Source: Porphyra umbilicalis
Taxonomy: Eukaryota > Rhodophyta > Bangiophyceae > Bangiales > Bangiaceae
Assembly (NCBI GenBank): GCA_002049455.2
Contig: KV919209.1
Location: 1 to 47,746, forward strand
Direction: 5' to 3'
DNA length: 47,746 nucleotides
Part shown: positions 1 to 10,810 of the stretch, in pieces
Position numbering within the stretch: position 1 is the first letter of the stretch
How the letters are laid out: the number at the start of each line of letters is the position of its first letter
Position numbers and translations under genes: made by a program
Notes under the pieces: model-generated
What the model was told of the DNA's origin: nothing
The model's input: only the letters and a program-made list of their open reading frames with translations
Databases searched by the model: none

Positions 1-225
1 ATAGGGCGACGTCGTTTTGACCTGAGCTAGAATACATCTTGTACACCGGCCAAAAAGATGCAGTCAACTGACCAACCATCCACAAGTCAAGGAAGAAAAA
101 CCACGAAAGCAACAAAAACTAGAGCACAGAGTCGCGTCAGAATCATGCGCAGTGCCTGCAGTGGAAAGTCTAGACGTAAGAAGCACAGTGCCAGCGAGAA
201 GCAAAGAGAATCGGTTGCAACGTAC

Positions 226-915
226 ATCTGTCCACTTGGACTTCAAAGTCTCACCGGTGCGAACATGAGGATGTAGGTTGGGGTTGATACCCCCGTCAGC
301 ACACTCGCTAGGCACGTCAAATGTGTCAGAGCTGTTGAAAGTGGAGGCCACCACAACCACCCAGACAGCCCCGCGGGAGGTCCGTGCATCCATCTGCTGC
401 CGTGACATCACCCCGCGGGACGTCACCACCCCAGCAGCCACCTCAGGTGTGCACAAAATGTGGGCCAGGCGGGCCTTCTCGTGCTTCGTAAAGTTTGGGG
501 CCCGAAGAGGTGACGACCCCACACGACTCGGGGGCGGGCTGCCCGCCGCAACCAACGAAAACGATGACGATGCCGCCCCCACGGCCCCTGGACGGGCGGT
601 CGGATCGGCGCCATCGATGGTCGCGGCGGCCGGAGCTGCGGGTCCATCAGGGTGGATGGCCCGGTTGCAGGAGGCGTCCGGTCGGACGCCTTCCACCGCA
701 GTCGATGCCGCCAGAACGGGCCCCGACCATCCCGAATTCGGGGTACCGCTCCCCGGCGATGCCGATGGCGTGGGCGCCGACTCGTCGTTACGGCCACTCA
801 AAGCCACACCGTTGGCCCGACAACGCTCAATCAACACCGGCTTGAAACCGTCCGTCGGTAGGCCTCGTTCGCTTAGTAGCGATCGCAGCCGGTTCACGGT
901 AATACGGGACGCCAT
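226..915 (-). CDS. SAP-domain plus Myb/SANT-like protein, 5' exon (gene runs off left edge)
   Basis: The ATG at 913-915 opens about 230 codons. Residues 1-42 resemble a SAP DNA-binding helix-turn-helix: VNRLRSLLSERGLP then DGFKPVLIERCRANG. A Ser/Pro/Ala-rich linker follows. From about residue 135 there is a Myb/SANT or trihelix-like segment beginning NFTKHEKARLAHIL and ending TGETLKSKWTD, with the usual late Trp. The frame stays open to 64, but composition changes after KWTD, where the minus strand reads GAT then GTACGT, a good splice donor (donor at plus 224-225). I therefore end the exon at 226; later exons would lie left of the window. Such Myb-like proteins are common both as transposon accessory proteins and as host DNA-binding proteins. 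Which one this is cannot be told here. The SAP and Myb calls rest on pattern matching by eye. Confidence 0.5.
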
Positions 916-1143
916 GGGATGGGGGCTGGTGATCGGATGGCAGGGATATGGATGTCGGAGTGGAAAAAAAATACGAGGTGGGGGGAGACGAGAGCGGTTC
1001 GCCAGACCGACTGCTGGTGCTGTCGCCGCGGGTTAGACGCAGAAAAGGCGACTGGTTGAGCACAAATTGAATTCCAGTACAGCATTTCTTTTATTCAATT
1101 CGTGGTCATTCGCCGAAACTGCAGTGCAGTGCGACGCAGCGCG

Positions 1144-1184
1144 GTTTGTCAACATACGCGGCGCCACCGCGTATGTTGACAAAC
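1144..1184. repeat. Perfect 18-bp hairpin, 5-nt loop
   Basis: Positions 1144-1161 (GTTTGTCAACATACGCGG) are the exact reverse complement of 1167-1184, with loop 1162-1166. It lies about 230 bp upstream of the SAP/Myb-like start, in a gene-free stretch. It could be the core of a foldback MITE or a fixed cruciform site. No target duplication is visible around it. Confidence 0.85.
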
Positions 1185-1189
1185 GCGGG

Positions 1190-2675
1190 ATGCAACGGGC
1201 TGCAGCGCAGCGCGCGGCGCGAGTAACGAGCCAATAAGAGCTTCGGATTGCCGGCCCCGCCTCCTGCGAATGGTATCTGCGAACGGGCCTGAGAGAGGCG
1301 AAGGTAAATAAAGTGCACTGCACAGCGTTTTGTCCCCGATTCCTTAAAACTGAGAACTGCCAGATTCAAACACGCCCACCGATGGTTCGCAGAATTGTCG
1401 CACATTGATCATGCGATCAAATTATGCCCACTTTTTGTTGATCTTGGAGACAGAGCCCACAGTGGAGTTCAGAACTGCTCGAAGACCATCTGCACCGATA
1501 TTCAGTGGGAATCATCCTCACACTAGCACCTGCAGATTCGGCAATTGTCCGGCGAAGTTGCTGCCCCATGCTCATGAAGGATCATTCCGATTTGCTGGTT
1601 CTGATCGTTCTGCGTATCGTGCTGAGAACTGTCCTGAAGTGGGAGTAAGATCATCCTGAGGATCGTGCTCAGGACTGTCCTGGCGTCGGAGTACAATCAT
1701 CCTGGGGACCGTCGTCATAGATTGAGTGAACGAGGACGCAAGATTGATCTAGATTCCTGCCTGAAGGACTCGATCGTGGATGATTGCCTGGACTACTTCG
1801 AGTGACGTCGTGAGGAGCGTCTGCCTAAACCGATCAGAGAGCATGACCTGCCCATGGGGCGTCGCTCCTGGGCCACGAAACGTGTGCAGAGGGAGCCTCA
1901 ATGTGACTTGGTAGTCGTGCGACCGACACGCTGTTTCCCGGCGCAGAGGGGATGGGAACTGGGTAAAGATGCGTCGGCTCGCACATCGAGAATACCGTGA
2001 AGTCCCGGACGCACCCAGTCCCGATTCATGAATGATTGGGTCTCCTTCACGCGCAGTAAATTCATTCTCAGCTCAGTGGCAATCTCGTCCCCTATCGTCC
2101 TAACACAGCACGTCCCGAACTCGCAATCCCCCTGTTTAGTACGTATCTGAAGCACTCGCACCAGAAACTCCAGCTCATGAGTGATATATCAGATTCCGCT
2201 ATGGGCATTGGTCTGAACGGAGGGAGTGTCAAAAGGTTCTTATTCACACTGTTGACGGAATAGGCAGACATTTTGTTTACGGAAGAGGCAGTCAGACTAT
2301 CAGTTGAACAAGTCCTCACATTTTTTAGAATGACAGTCCCCGAGATGATCTGTGGGTCAGGATGACACTGCTTCTGGAACGATCCCAGAGTCAGTCCCGA
2401 AGATGATCCGTTGAACGAGTCCAGAACTGCAGTGATGATTTGACAAATTACAGAGGTCACTCGAGAATCAGGCAATCTGAAATGTAGGATTTTCGCTGAT
2501 CCACGGAACTGTTGTGCACATGATCCTCCGAATCATGCTGAGGCCATCTCACAGGAGCTTTGCATGGCTATCTCAAAAAATTCTTTCGCGTCTACTCGTT
2601 GTAGATTTACAAGCCGGCAAATTTAGAAATATCCCGGCGATGAAATACCGAGCCGCAGTGTGACCTGTTTTTCAC
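1190..2675. other. No recognisable gene; AT-richer sequence with degenerate repeats
   Basis: Short frames on both strands match nothing I recognise. The segment contains diverged copies of a motif of the kind AACTGTCC...GGATCATCCTGAGGAT on the plus strand around 1.47-1.75 kb. Related-looking words appear in the opposite orientation around 2.34-2.56 kb. This may be an old repetitive element, but I cannot define its ends. Confidence 0.4.
1621..1712. repeat. Two tandem 46-bp diverged repeat units
   Basis: Units 1621-1666 and 1667-1712 align without gaps over 46 bp. They share CTGTCCTG near the start, then GGAGTA and ATCATCCTG, each ending in CGT or CCGT. A weaker third copy may lie just upstream. 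Confidence 0.7.
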
Positions 2676-2681
2676 TGGTAG

Positions 2682-4574
2682 CTACGACAACAAGAAATCT
2701 GCAGCTGCCTCAACCCCCTCAGAGTCAAATATGCGGGCAACTGCTATGTCATCGGCCAGTTGTTCCATGCCTTCAGGGCCGTCAGCGTCAGTATCTGACC
2801 CATCTGACGACCCATCCATCGCGGCATTGTCCATATCAGCAGCGGGAAGTGGGGGAGGCGCCTGCACGGGCGCGCCTGAGCCCGTCTCCACATCCGATAT
2901 GGCCAGGAGCTCGTGTTCCGCGGCTGGGCGGCGGTAGGTACCTAGCACGTCCCAACGTCGCAGCTGTAGGGTGTTGAAGATGAGACGTGATTGCGCGTCC
3001 ACCCGCTCGTTGGTCAGACGGTTGTGCCCAGTCGTTCAGACCCCCTTGAGTGTCTGAAACATTCTCTCCCCGCCAGCGGCCGACGGGGGTATCACCAACA
3101 GCCGAGCCGCTACGGGCTGCAGCGCGGAAAACGGACAACCCCACAGGCGCCACCACAAGGAGGGGTGCAAGTTGCCCTCGATCGGAAGCGCGCCGTGCTC
3201 CATCTCGATGGCCTCCAAACCCACCATACCTGTCCACGACCCGTGTAAGGAAGCACAAGAAGAGAGAGGCCCGACGGATTGCATCAGCTGCCGCAGTGGA
3301 GTTGACAGCGGCTGTCACCGGCGCAAGCACAACGATGGGGGCCGCAGAGTGGGTGTTTTCCAGCAGGGTATGCTGAAGGGCCGGAAGATTGGCGCCCAAG
3401 GACGCAATGGTCGCCCCCCTCGCCCGCCCAACGCGTCCGACTGTACGAGTGGAGGGCGCCCTCCTCGGCCCCCCCGCCCGCCAACATCTTGCGCACCGCT
3501 CGAAATAGCGACCTGGCACGTGGGTAACGCTTAAAGAAGACGGTGATGATGGGCGACTTGCGTAGCTCGAGCGCGCTGACCGCCCCGCGCCCAGCACCAG
3601 ACGCGGCGAGGTTTGCCGCGTGAGCAGCATACTCGAAGGCAAAGTTGAACTGCCCCCGGTCCACCGCACGCGTGCGCAAGGCCATCATAGTGGATGGTGA
3701 GTTCGTGCACAGGGCGAGTACTTGACGGCTGCAAAGTAGCGACAGGCGACTTGCACCACCGGCCAGCTCCGCGGATGAGGAGGTGGCCACTTCTCTCAGC
3801 AATGGACCACTCAACCCCGCTTCTAGGCGCGCCAGGAGGGTGTCAGCCTCCCCGGCCTCCACCCCCAGCCGGATGGTGCCAAAAAGGATTGGTCGGGGGG
3901 CATACACCATAATATTGTATACCCCAAAGCCATTCTCACCCGTCATCCCATCCAGCGGAGAGGGCATCGCAACCAATAAGGAAGGCCGCCTCAGCGCCAT
4001 CCGACGCGCCCACCGCGACCGGCAGGTGCGTCCGCGCCACAATGCTCCGGCCGCCTGGTCCGTCAAACCTGTTACCTGAGATGAGCCGCAGCACGGAGCG
4101 CCACCCGTCTGTATCAAACCCGTAGAATGAAAAACCAGACTCCAACTGCACTTGCGCAAATCTCTGCCGTCACGGAGTCCGCGTTGCCGACGTTAGCGCG
4201 GGAAGGGAGTAATCACCGTCAGGGGAGCCAGAATCATTGTCGCCATCCCTACAAGGCATCAAATTGTCCAGCATACCGGGGAAGCACTCAACCGGCAGCG
4301 CACACGACATGAGATGGCGCCGAGCGCGCGTCACATTCTTGCTGACGTAATTGTACGTGCACGATGCCGCCTTGCAGGACATATTGTTCTCGTTGACGGC
4401 AATGTACTCCCACACAGGGAAGGTCGATGCAGGCCGAACAGGAGACGTCATGGCGGGCGGGGGGGGCCGCCCCCCACCCGGCCTGTGACTCTCTCGCTGC
4501 AGGCGGGTGCAGCGTCGACCCTGCCCAAACCACTGCAACTGGAGGGTGTGGCCAGGGCTTCTTCTCAGCCGCAT
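2682..4574 (-). pseudogene. hAT-superfamily transposase, frameshifted relic
   Basis: Read on the minus strand, hAT domains appear in the right order but in shifting frames. A BED zinc finger (about 4440-4310) has VWEYIAV, a C-x4-C pair and H-x4-C ending RRHLMSC. The catalytic-core segment starts with SFYGFDTDGWRSV (about 4140-4100). A middle segment has GVYNIMVYAPRPILFGTIRL and FNFAFEYAAHAANL. The C-terminal dimerisation domain (about 3210-2980) has HPSLWWRLWGCPFSALQPVA, LLVIPPSAAGGERMF and then HNRLTNERVDAQSRLIFNTL. At least four changes of frame are needed, around 4.16, 3.95, 3.4-3.3 and 3.03 kb, so it cannot encode an active protein as given. The tail after the dimerisation domain is acidic and ends at 2682. 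Terminal inverted repeats were not located. Family order and motifs make the hAT call firm. Confidence 0.85.
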
Positions 4575-4639
4575 GCGCGTTCTGGCTCGCCGCTTGGGAC
4601 GCTTCGGAGCCTCTCAGTCGGTTTTCCCGGCCGGGTTGA

Positions 4640-5225
4640 GGTGCTGAGCGACCCACGCATTCGCGATCTCGACCGTGATCACAGGTGCAAAGGAAATTGC
4701 ACAAACCTCGCATATTGCGCGCTGTGGCATGCAACGGTGATCTCCATGAAGTTTCCACACGTGGCGTTCAATCGTGCATCTCTACTCTTGACCAGGCTTC
4801 ACCAAGAGTATTTCGGCAAAGGTATCACGAGGGTATAATTTTCGGGTATGTACTCGTACCCGTGGAAATTTTCGACGCGTCGCCCACACTCATACTCGGC
4901 GAATGGGACGTCCCGAGATACGCGCGACATCGGATCAGCAAGGGTATCCATGAGTACTACCCGTATTCTCAGTTCCGGAGAAGTCGATACCATTGGCAGC
5001 ATCCAGCGGTGCGGCGCCGTGACCACGTCAGCCACCTGTCAACAAAATACATCCCTCAGACACAAGTTAACGGCACATGAAGGATTCTACTCCTAGCGAA
5101 AAGGTATGCTCGTACCCACGCGGAGAATAAACATGGATCGCCTGCAAAGTGGGGCGCATGCTGATTTGCTGTACTGGCGCCGGTACCCACAATTTTCAAA
5201 TTGCCTCCGCACGCCTTCAGTACAG
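4640..5225. other. No gene seen; short motifs of ACTCATACTCGG type
   Basis: The stretch between the hAT relic and the inverted-repeat element contains many TACCC/GGGTA words and the 12-mer ACTCATACTCGG, which recurs near 10.69 kb. It may be a diverged repeat. No frame looks coding. Confidence 0.3.
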
Positions 5226-5230
5226 CAAGA

Positions 5231-5653
5231 AATGGCATGTATTGCTGATCCCCGAATTTTGTCCTGGTGGACAGAGACTGACTTGCGGACCGACTCTCTC
5301 CACCAATCAGATGCGCCCCTGGGACTGGCTTGGTGCTCCTGATTGCTTACATGTGCCCATCCAGCCTGGAATTCAACATCAGCTCCTCTTCTTTTCTGCA
5401 CTTCTGGCGAGGAGACAGTAGAAAATCTCAAGATCTCGCGTGGGCAGCTTGCTCCGTGACAAGAACAGCGGATCAAGCGGCAACAGACGGTGAGTTCTGC
5501 TCGATGCAAGGTCCTGGCACAGAATACGGGCTTTCTATTGGCTTCGATGCCATCTTACTGTCGTTTTAAACCAATGGAGTGCTCTTATTCAGAGTCAGTC
5601 TCTGTCTCTGTCCCCCAGGACAAAATTCGGGGATCAGCAATACAAGGCCATCT
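5231..5653. mobile_element. Inverted-repeat (MITE-like) element
   Basis: Left arm 5231-5280 and right arm 5596-5653 are near-identical inverted repeats sharing TATTGCTGATCCCCGAATTT and then TGTCCTGG, GGACAGAGAC. The right arm carries an extra CTCTGT. The interior (about 315 bp) has no coding content I recognise. If the ends are taken at TA(5240-5241)...TA(5641-5642), a TA target of Tc1/mariner type is possible. Weaker similarity continues outward, so the ends are uncertain. Confidence 0.6.
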
Positions 5654-5815
5654 TCGACCCCCCTCCACACTGCAAAATTTTCAATGTAGTATAGAAACGC
5701 TATTCGCGTTTTAGACCCCGGCGCACCACTGCACTCTCGCAGTATAGACAGGAACTGCGTCCTAGATATGAAACGTAGACCTCTGTCACAGCCAGATTGC
5801 GGTTGTTTCTGAGCG

Positions 5816-7929
5816 ACGAGCGTGTCCTGCGTGACATTGCCTGGAGGTCCTCGACATAACGTGCCGCCACACTGACTTTGGCCTCAGCCGCTGCGTTTCC
5901 TCCATGACCGGCCAGACCATGTTTGCAGTCCTCTTTGTCACCTGGCTTTGTATTTGGGGCTGCCCCGACACCACACTGACAGACCGCAGTTCCGAGATCG
6001 AAAACAACCCGTTCGTCAACGCCCTCACGTCCATGGGTTTTCACTGGCGCCCCATACCAACGGAGGCACCTTGGGGCATCGGTCGCAATGAGCGCCATCA
6101 CGGCCCCATCCGCCAATCCTACCTCCGCATCGCCGCCGAAACCCCCACTCTCGCGCCCGACCTCATCCTGGCCATGGCCTACAGAGCCTGCAACGACGCC
6201 CCCCGCGCTCACGGTTCCTGCCCAACTACCGCCGTCACCGGCGCCTTGCCAAGCCTCCTGATCGGCGACAACCACCCAGTCAACCCCGCCATCGCCTCTC
6301 GCCACCGCGCCATGCAAGCCGCCCGCGCGTCCATGGAAGCGTACACCGCCGCCGACCGCCTCGGCGGCGCCCTCTCCCACCCCGGCACCAACGTCCCTTT
6401 GGTCGACTCCCCGTCGCACCCACGATGGGACGCGGCCAAACGCACCTAGCTCAACATCTTCGACTCTATCGACTGCAAGACGACCCTCCCAGCCTCCCAC
6501 GTCCCCGCCAGCAAACAGATCTTCCACTACCTTTGGCGCGTAACCCACAAACCCAACCGCGGGAACGGCAAACCCGCCGAGCGGGCTCGCTTCTGCGTGG
6601 CCGGAAACCGCGACTGGCACAAGGCCAACACCGTCGCCACCTCCCCCGTCACTCCACAACGAGCCATCCGCGCCATCGTCGCCGCCTCCGTCATCCTCCA
6701 CTTCTCCATCCACACCAAGGACTTCCTCCGCACCTACTTTCATTCCAACGTCCTCCCCGAGCTCACCTACGTCTGGGCCCCACCCGAAGCCGGCGAGCCC
6801 AACGGCTCCGTCTGGGCCTTCCACCGCGCCATGTACGGCAAGAACGACGCCGGCCGACACTTCCATTTTAACACACAGTCCCGCTTCCTCTCCATCCCGC
6901 ACATCACCATCAGCTCCGCTTTCAATACCGTCTACGTCGCCCGCCTCCACGGCGCCGTGTGCACCTACGTCGATGACACCCTTCACGCGGGCACCCCCGC
7001 CTTCCTTGCCGCCGTTGCCTCCATCCTCAAGGGCTAAAAAACCCACCGCCCCGACCACGACAACGTGACCTTCGCCGGCATCTCGGCCCGCACGAGCGCA
7101 ACGGGCATCCACTGTGACGCCGGCGCCTACGCCGCCACCATCTCCCCGCTCCCGCTCCCTCTCCACGCCCCTCCCCAACCCCAAAGAATTGCATTCCCTT
7201 GCCGCCAAGCTCCTCTGGGTCGGCCGCGTCGCCCGCTCCGACGTCCTCACGGACGCCACCCAACTCGCAAACCTCCCCAACCCCACCGGCGCCGACGCCC
7301 GCCGCGCCAACGCCGCCCTCGCCTCCCTGTCCACCTGCCCTGTCTCCCTCCACTTCACCCGCCTCAACGCCGTCTCCCTCTGACTCGACGTGTACGCCGA
7401 CTTCTCCGGGTCCGCCGTCTCCCCCCTCCACAAGCGCCAACTCGGCTTCATCATCGCCCTGACCGACGACATTCGCCGCTTCTCACTCCTCCACTGGGCC
7501 TCCCACCGCCCCCACCGCGTCTGCCGCGGACCCTGCGCCGGCGAGCTGCTCGCCCTCGCCGACGCCGTCGCCGCGGCCGTCGACATCCACCTCCTCCTCC
7601 AAGAACTCCTCTCGCGCCGCATCCCTCTCGCTGCCAGCACCGACTACTCAGCGGCGTACGAGCTCGCCACTTCCTTCCGGGACCCCACCGACATTTCCAG
7701 CAAGAACGACCTCTTTATGCTATACCGCGCGCTGCTCAATGGCACCATGCAGTCCCTCCACCTCATTACGGGCGACTCCAACCTCGCTGACGCTCTCTCC
7801 AAGCCTACATTTGCACGCCCCACCCCCAACCACGCCCTCACAACGACACTCTCCTCGGGCTTCCTCCGCCCAGCCGCCCGAGACCACACTACGTCAGCCT
7901 TCTACCGCAACGAGCCCCGCCGCCCCTAG
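5816..7929 (+). pseudogene. Ty1/copia Pol relic: integrase, reverse transcriptase, RNase H
   Basis: Three blocks follow in copia order (Int before RT). Integrase, about 5840-6447: GCPDTTLTDRSSEIENN and PIPTEAPWGIGRNERHHG keep the second acidic residue and the E region of the DDE core. RT, about 6450-7035: IFHYLWRVTHKPNRG, FCVAGNRDWHKANTVATS and the polymerase YVDD box at about 6965-6976; the usual YGL-x-DA is MYGKNDA here. RNase H, about 7150-7929: LDVYADFSGSAVSPLHKRQL, CRGPCAGELLALADAV, GDSNLADALSKP. Stops at 6447-6449, 7035-7037 and 7381-7383 interrupt it, and frames differ between blocks. Gag, protease, zinc knuckle and 5' LTR are not found upstream. It is a 5'-truncated, dead copy, followed by a polypurine tract and 3' LTR. 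Confidence 0.9.
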
Positions 7930-8111
7930 ACCGTCGATCGCGTGGCGCCGCGGCCCGCGCCCCCCCCCCCCTGTTGACGAGGGGGGGGTTTGCCCAAGAT
8001 ACAAGACCCGCCGCTCCACACCCTGACCACTACTACCCCCCGCACACCGTGGCCAATACCCCCACGCCATTGACTTGGCCATGGTTCCTCGGCCCCCCCC
8101 GCCTTGCCCAC

Positions 8112-8121
8112 AGGCGGGGAG
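8112..8121 (+). promoter_or_regulatory. Polypurine tract (plus-strand primer) of the copia element
   Basis: AGGCGGGGAG lies directly before a TG-starting LTR, the standard retrotransposon arrangement. Confidence 0.6.
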
Positions 8122-8316
8122 TGTAGAATGCTCGGCCTACAACCCCGAGCCACACGACCGATTTTCGCCAAAACTGTTATATCGCATTGGATTTCCGCTT
8201 TGATTCATGTTGATTGAATCGCCTCTGGATTGATTCCGCCTGCACTAGATTAAACCGCCACCGGCGACCGGTCCCCTGCCGATCTCCGGCGGGGCAAACT
8301 TGTTCTGCATTTCACA
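8122..8316 (+). repeat. 3' LTR of the copia element
   Basis: The LTR begins TGTAGAATGC and ends GCATTTCACA, an imperfect terminal inverted repeat (8 of 10 match) bounded by TG...CA. The length of 195 bp is short but normal for copia. The base after its end, 8317, is exactly where similarity to the palindrome arm at 9211-9365 begins, which independently supports the boundary. The putative 5-bp target would be 8317-8321 (GCGGC); the 5' partner is lost. Confidence 0.7.
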
Positions 8317-8453
8317 GCGGCACCCCTCTCCCCGCCCCACGCTCCACCCCGCCGCGGCAACGTGGTTGTACGTGCCCCCGTGCGTGCTCGCGGCTATGGA
8401 GCCGGCCGGCGTGCCCGGTGTCGATGCGTCGTCGAGCGTGCCGCCGCCCTGAA

Positions 8454-8839
8454 TTGGGTTGCACACGACGCCCCTATTGCGGGGGCGTCAGGGGCGCACG
8501 ACGGATAAGACGCCATATTGACGGCCCATGAGGCAACCAAAACGCCCTCACGACGCCCCAAGTAGCACCCTCGATATTCACATTATAAATCAAGTGGCAC
8601 CCATATTATGCTCACGTATGTAATGTTTGTATCAAGACTGGGTGCCTGTCCCCAACCAAGGTGCACAGCCGCCACCTGCTGAATCATGTAGACCCCCTTG
8701 AACACTTTCCCTTCGCGAAGCCTTGCTGACGCCATTTTGAGTTGGGGCGTCAAGGGCGCACGATGCCCAAATGACGCCCTAGTGACGCTCTTTTTTAACA
8801 ACGACCCTAACGACACCACGGGCGTTCTGAGCAACCCTA
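8454..8839. mobile_element. hAT-type MITE (copy A), hosts a second MITE at its right end
   Basis: The ends are TTGGGTTGCACACGACGCCC and, inverted, TAGGGTTGCTCAGAACGCCC (16 of 20 match). The 8-bp GCCCTGAA occurs at 8446-8453 and again at 9131-9138, immediately beyond the second inserted element, so the 8-bp target duplication expected for hAT is intact. Subterminal repeats GGGGCGTCA-x-GGGCGCACGA occur near both ends (about 8481 and 8745). It shares GACGCCCCAAG-x-AGCACC with the element at 10811-11462, so the two are one family. It has no coding capacity. Confidence 0.8.
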
Positions 8840-9130
8840 GTGCTTATTCTACTGGCCGCCTCATTTGAGCCGATTCCCCTCATTTGAGGCTGTTTTCGAT
8901 GCCTCTCTGTGACCATGTTCCCGGGCTCGGCTGCTCTTTCTGAGAATAGATCTGGACTCGGCGCCATCCCCTCACCTATGGGCCAACTCGGCGGCTGTGT
9001 ACGATGAGAACTCGGAGGTGGTGCCCCAGACACCCCAAAAAGGCCGCATTTCCAGGCCATATGACAGGGAGCCTCATTTCAGCGTCATCTGAGCCTCATT
9101 TGAGCCTGGGGAGCAGTAGAATAGACACTA
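8838..9130. mobile_element. TA-flanked MITE (Tc1/mariner type) nested in hAT MITE A
   Basis: Terminal inverted repeats are 8840-8854 (GTGCTTATTCTACTG) and the inverted 9114-9128 (13 of 15 match), flanked by TA at 8838-8839 and 9129-9130. Subterminal CTCATTTGAG/CTCAAATGAG words are repeated at both ends. The left TA is also the final TA of hAT MITE A, so this element inserted into that TA. The interior is non-coding. Confidence 0.75.
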
Positions 9131-9238
9131 GCCCTGAAGGCCAGGGTATTGCACGCACATGCCAGGACTTTGGTCTAGTACGCGTCTCAGTACACGTCTA
9201 TTCCATGCACGTGCGTGCAATACCCTGGCCTTCAGGGC
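9131..9238. repeat. 28-bp perfect inverted repeat, 52-nt loop
   Basis: 9131-9158 and 9211-9238 are exact reverse complements (start GCCCTGAAGGCCAGGGTATT), the innermost part of the larger palindrome. A transcript would fold into a strong stem. Confidence 0.9.
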
Positions 9239-9745
9239 GGTGGCGCGCTGGGCGACGCATCGACACCGGGCACGCCGGCCGGCTCCATGGCCACGAGCAC
9301 GCACGGGGGCACGTACAGCCACGTTGCCGGGGCGGGGGGGGCGTGGGGCGGGGAAACGGGTGCCGCCGCCGCCACCGCAGCGGCGGCGGTCGGCCGGCGT
9401 GGCGCAACGCCCACGGGCGGGGCCGTCACCCCGCCTCGCAGCGCACCTGCGCACGACGGGCGGGGCGGCCGACACGGCGCACGTGTGGGCGGGTGGGGTC
9501 GACCGCCGCGCGACGGGGCGCCTCTAATCGTACCGGTAGATGTTGTCAGCAACCGCCGACGCGCCGCCGCAACAGAAGCCGGCGCGCAGGCACGATCACC
9601 CGCGGGTCATCATGGGCACTTCGAACCCCGAAAGACGCCGCGCGCGGTCGCCGCGCGCAACTCGGGGCGGTGGGGGGGGCAGGGGGGCAGCGGCCGCCAG
9701 GGCCCTGTCACCCTTGTGGCAGGACAGTCCTTCTCAGCCACGTAA
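9239..9745 (+). pseudogene. Unrecognised gene fragment, right arm of palindrome and beyond
   Basis: An open frame from the TTCAG|GGCGG junction starts GGALGDASTPGTPAGSMATS and continues Gly/Ala/Arg-rich to 9745. The first 40 or so residues are duplicated, inverted, at 8452-8330. The junction resembles a 3' splice site, so this may be an exon fragment captured and duplicated by a mobile element. No domain is recognised and no start codon is certain. Confidence 0.35.
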
Positions 9746-9749
9746 CTCT

Positions 9750-10802
9750 ATTCGCTTTTAGCGTCAGCGCGACCCTGACACGCCCTCAGATCCCTGAGGA
9801 CACGAATGCAGACTGCCACCTCTGAAACGGAGAGAAAGTCCCGTGATCTAAGTATGTGTGTGCATCACTACACTTTGAGAGCTAAAGGCCAGGGAAAAGG
9901 TGCATCTCACGCGTTAATGCCTGTGGCTTCCACGCGTGTTCAACCCCGCTGCACGGGGCCTCAGAAACGCCGAATGACACATATTTTGATACAGGAAGGT
10001 CGCTCAACTCATCAGCTTTAAGGCTATGTGCTTTTCTCCTAGCTACGGGCACCAGGTCCGTGCGTTGTGGTCCGTGGAAAAAATATAGCATGTCGATTTG
10101 GCGGCAATCTGGGCACACTTGAGGCTGTACTGATCAGGGTGTGGAGTTTAGTGACGTGGCGTCCCCTGCGCCACTACTCAATGGACGTTGACGAGCCCTG
10201 TAGCCAAGTCTTGGTCGAAATAGAGCGCTTTTGAAGCGCTGGTGGACAGCACAACACATGAAGCGCCGGTGTCGTCCGGACACGATTTCGACGGACCGGT
10301 CAAATTTGGTCTGGCGGGCATGCAGCCACTGGGCCAGTCGCTGCTTGCAGGCCCCCCAGATCAAAAGTTGGCTTACAGCCAGTGTTCCGGAGATGGATTT
10401 TGGACGCAACGCTTCACGACGTCCACGCGACGAAGCGCAAGTCCCGCTCTTCTCGGACGAAAGATACAGTTTTTTCTGATCATAATCGGAAGCCCCATAC
10501 CCTCTTTTTCAGAGAGTTTGAAGCCCTGTGCTACAGTTCCGACTCTTTGACGACGTGTTTCCCGGAGGCTTGAATGCATAACATATACCTTTAGTATGTA
10601 TGCGCCCCACTTTCCCGACGATACCGGCAGCACAGAACTTTGAGGCTATATATTAATACCCTGGATACCCACTCCGCCAGGTTCGGGAGATACTCATACT
10701 CGGACGTCTGCAACTCTGTCGCACTGTCAGCCAATATTCAGTGGGTGGATCAGAGCCGAAATCCGTACTCGCGGTCAAAACTCATACCCTTGGTGGGGCC
10801 TG
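9750..10802. other. About 1 kb without a recognisable gene
   Basis: The sequence is of ordinary composition. TACCC-type words and ACTCATACTCGG near 10.69 kb echo 4.9 kb. Short frames on both strands show no domain. Confidence 0.4.
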
Positions 10803-10810
10803 CTCTTGAC

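Larger units (their letters stand above)
8317..9370. repeat. Gene-fragment palindrome, left arm split by insertions
   Basis: The right arm (9211 to about 9365) is the reverse complement of the left arm, which now lies in two pieces: 8317-8453 and 9131-9158. Identity is perfect for 28 bp next to the centre and about 90% further out. At protein level both arms encode the same peptide, with shared blocks DASTPGTPAGS and STHGGTY, preceded by a TTCAG|GGCGG junction that looks like a splice acceptor. The palindrome centre is 9159-9210. The left arm is interrupted by 8454-9130 and cut at 8316 by the copia LTR. Confidence 0.8.

Noticed and set aside
5700..7640. 646-codon minus-strand ORF over the copia relic
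   Set aside because: It is the antisense of clear integrase, RT and RNase H sequence. High GC keeps the shadow frame open.
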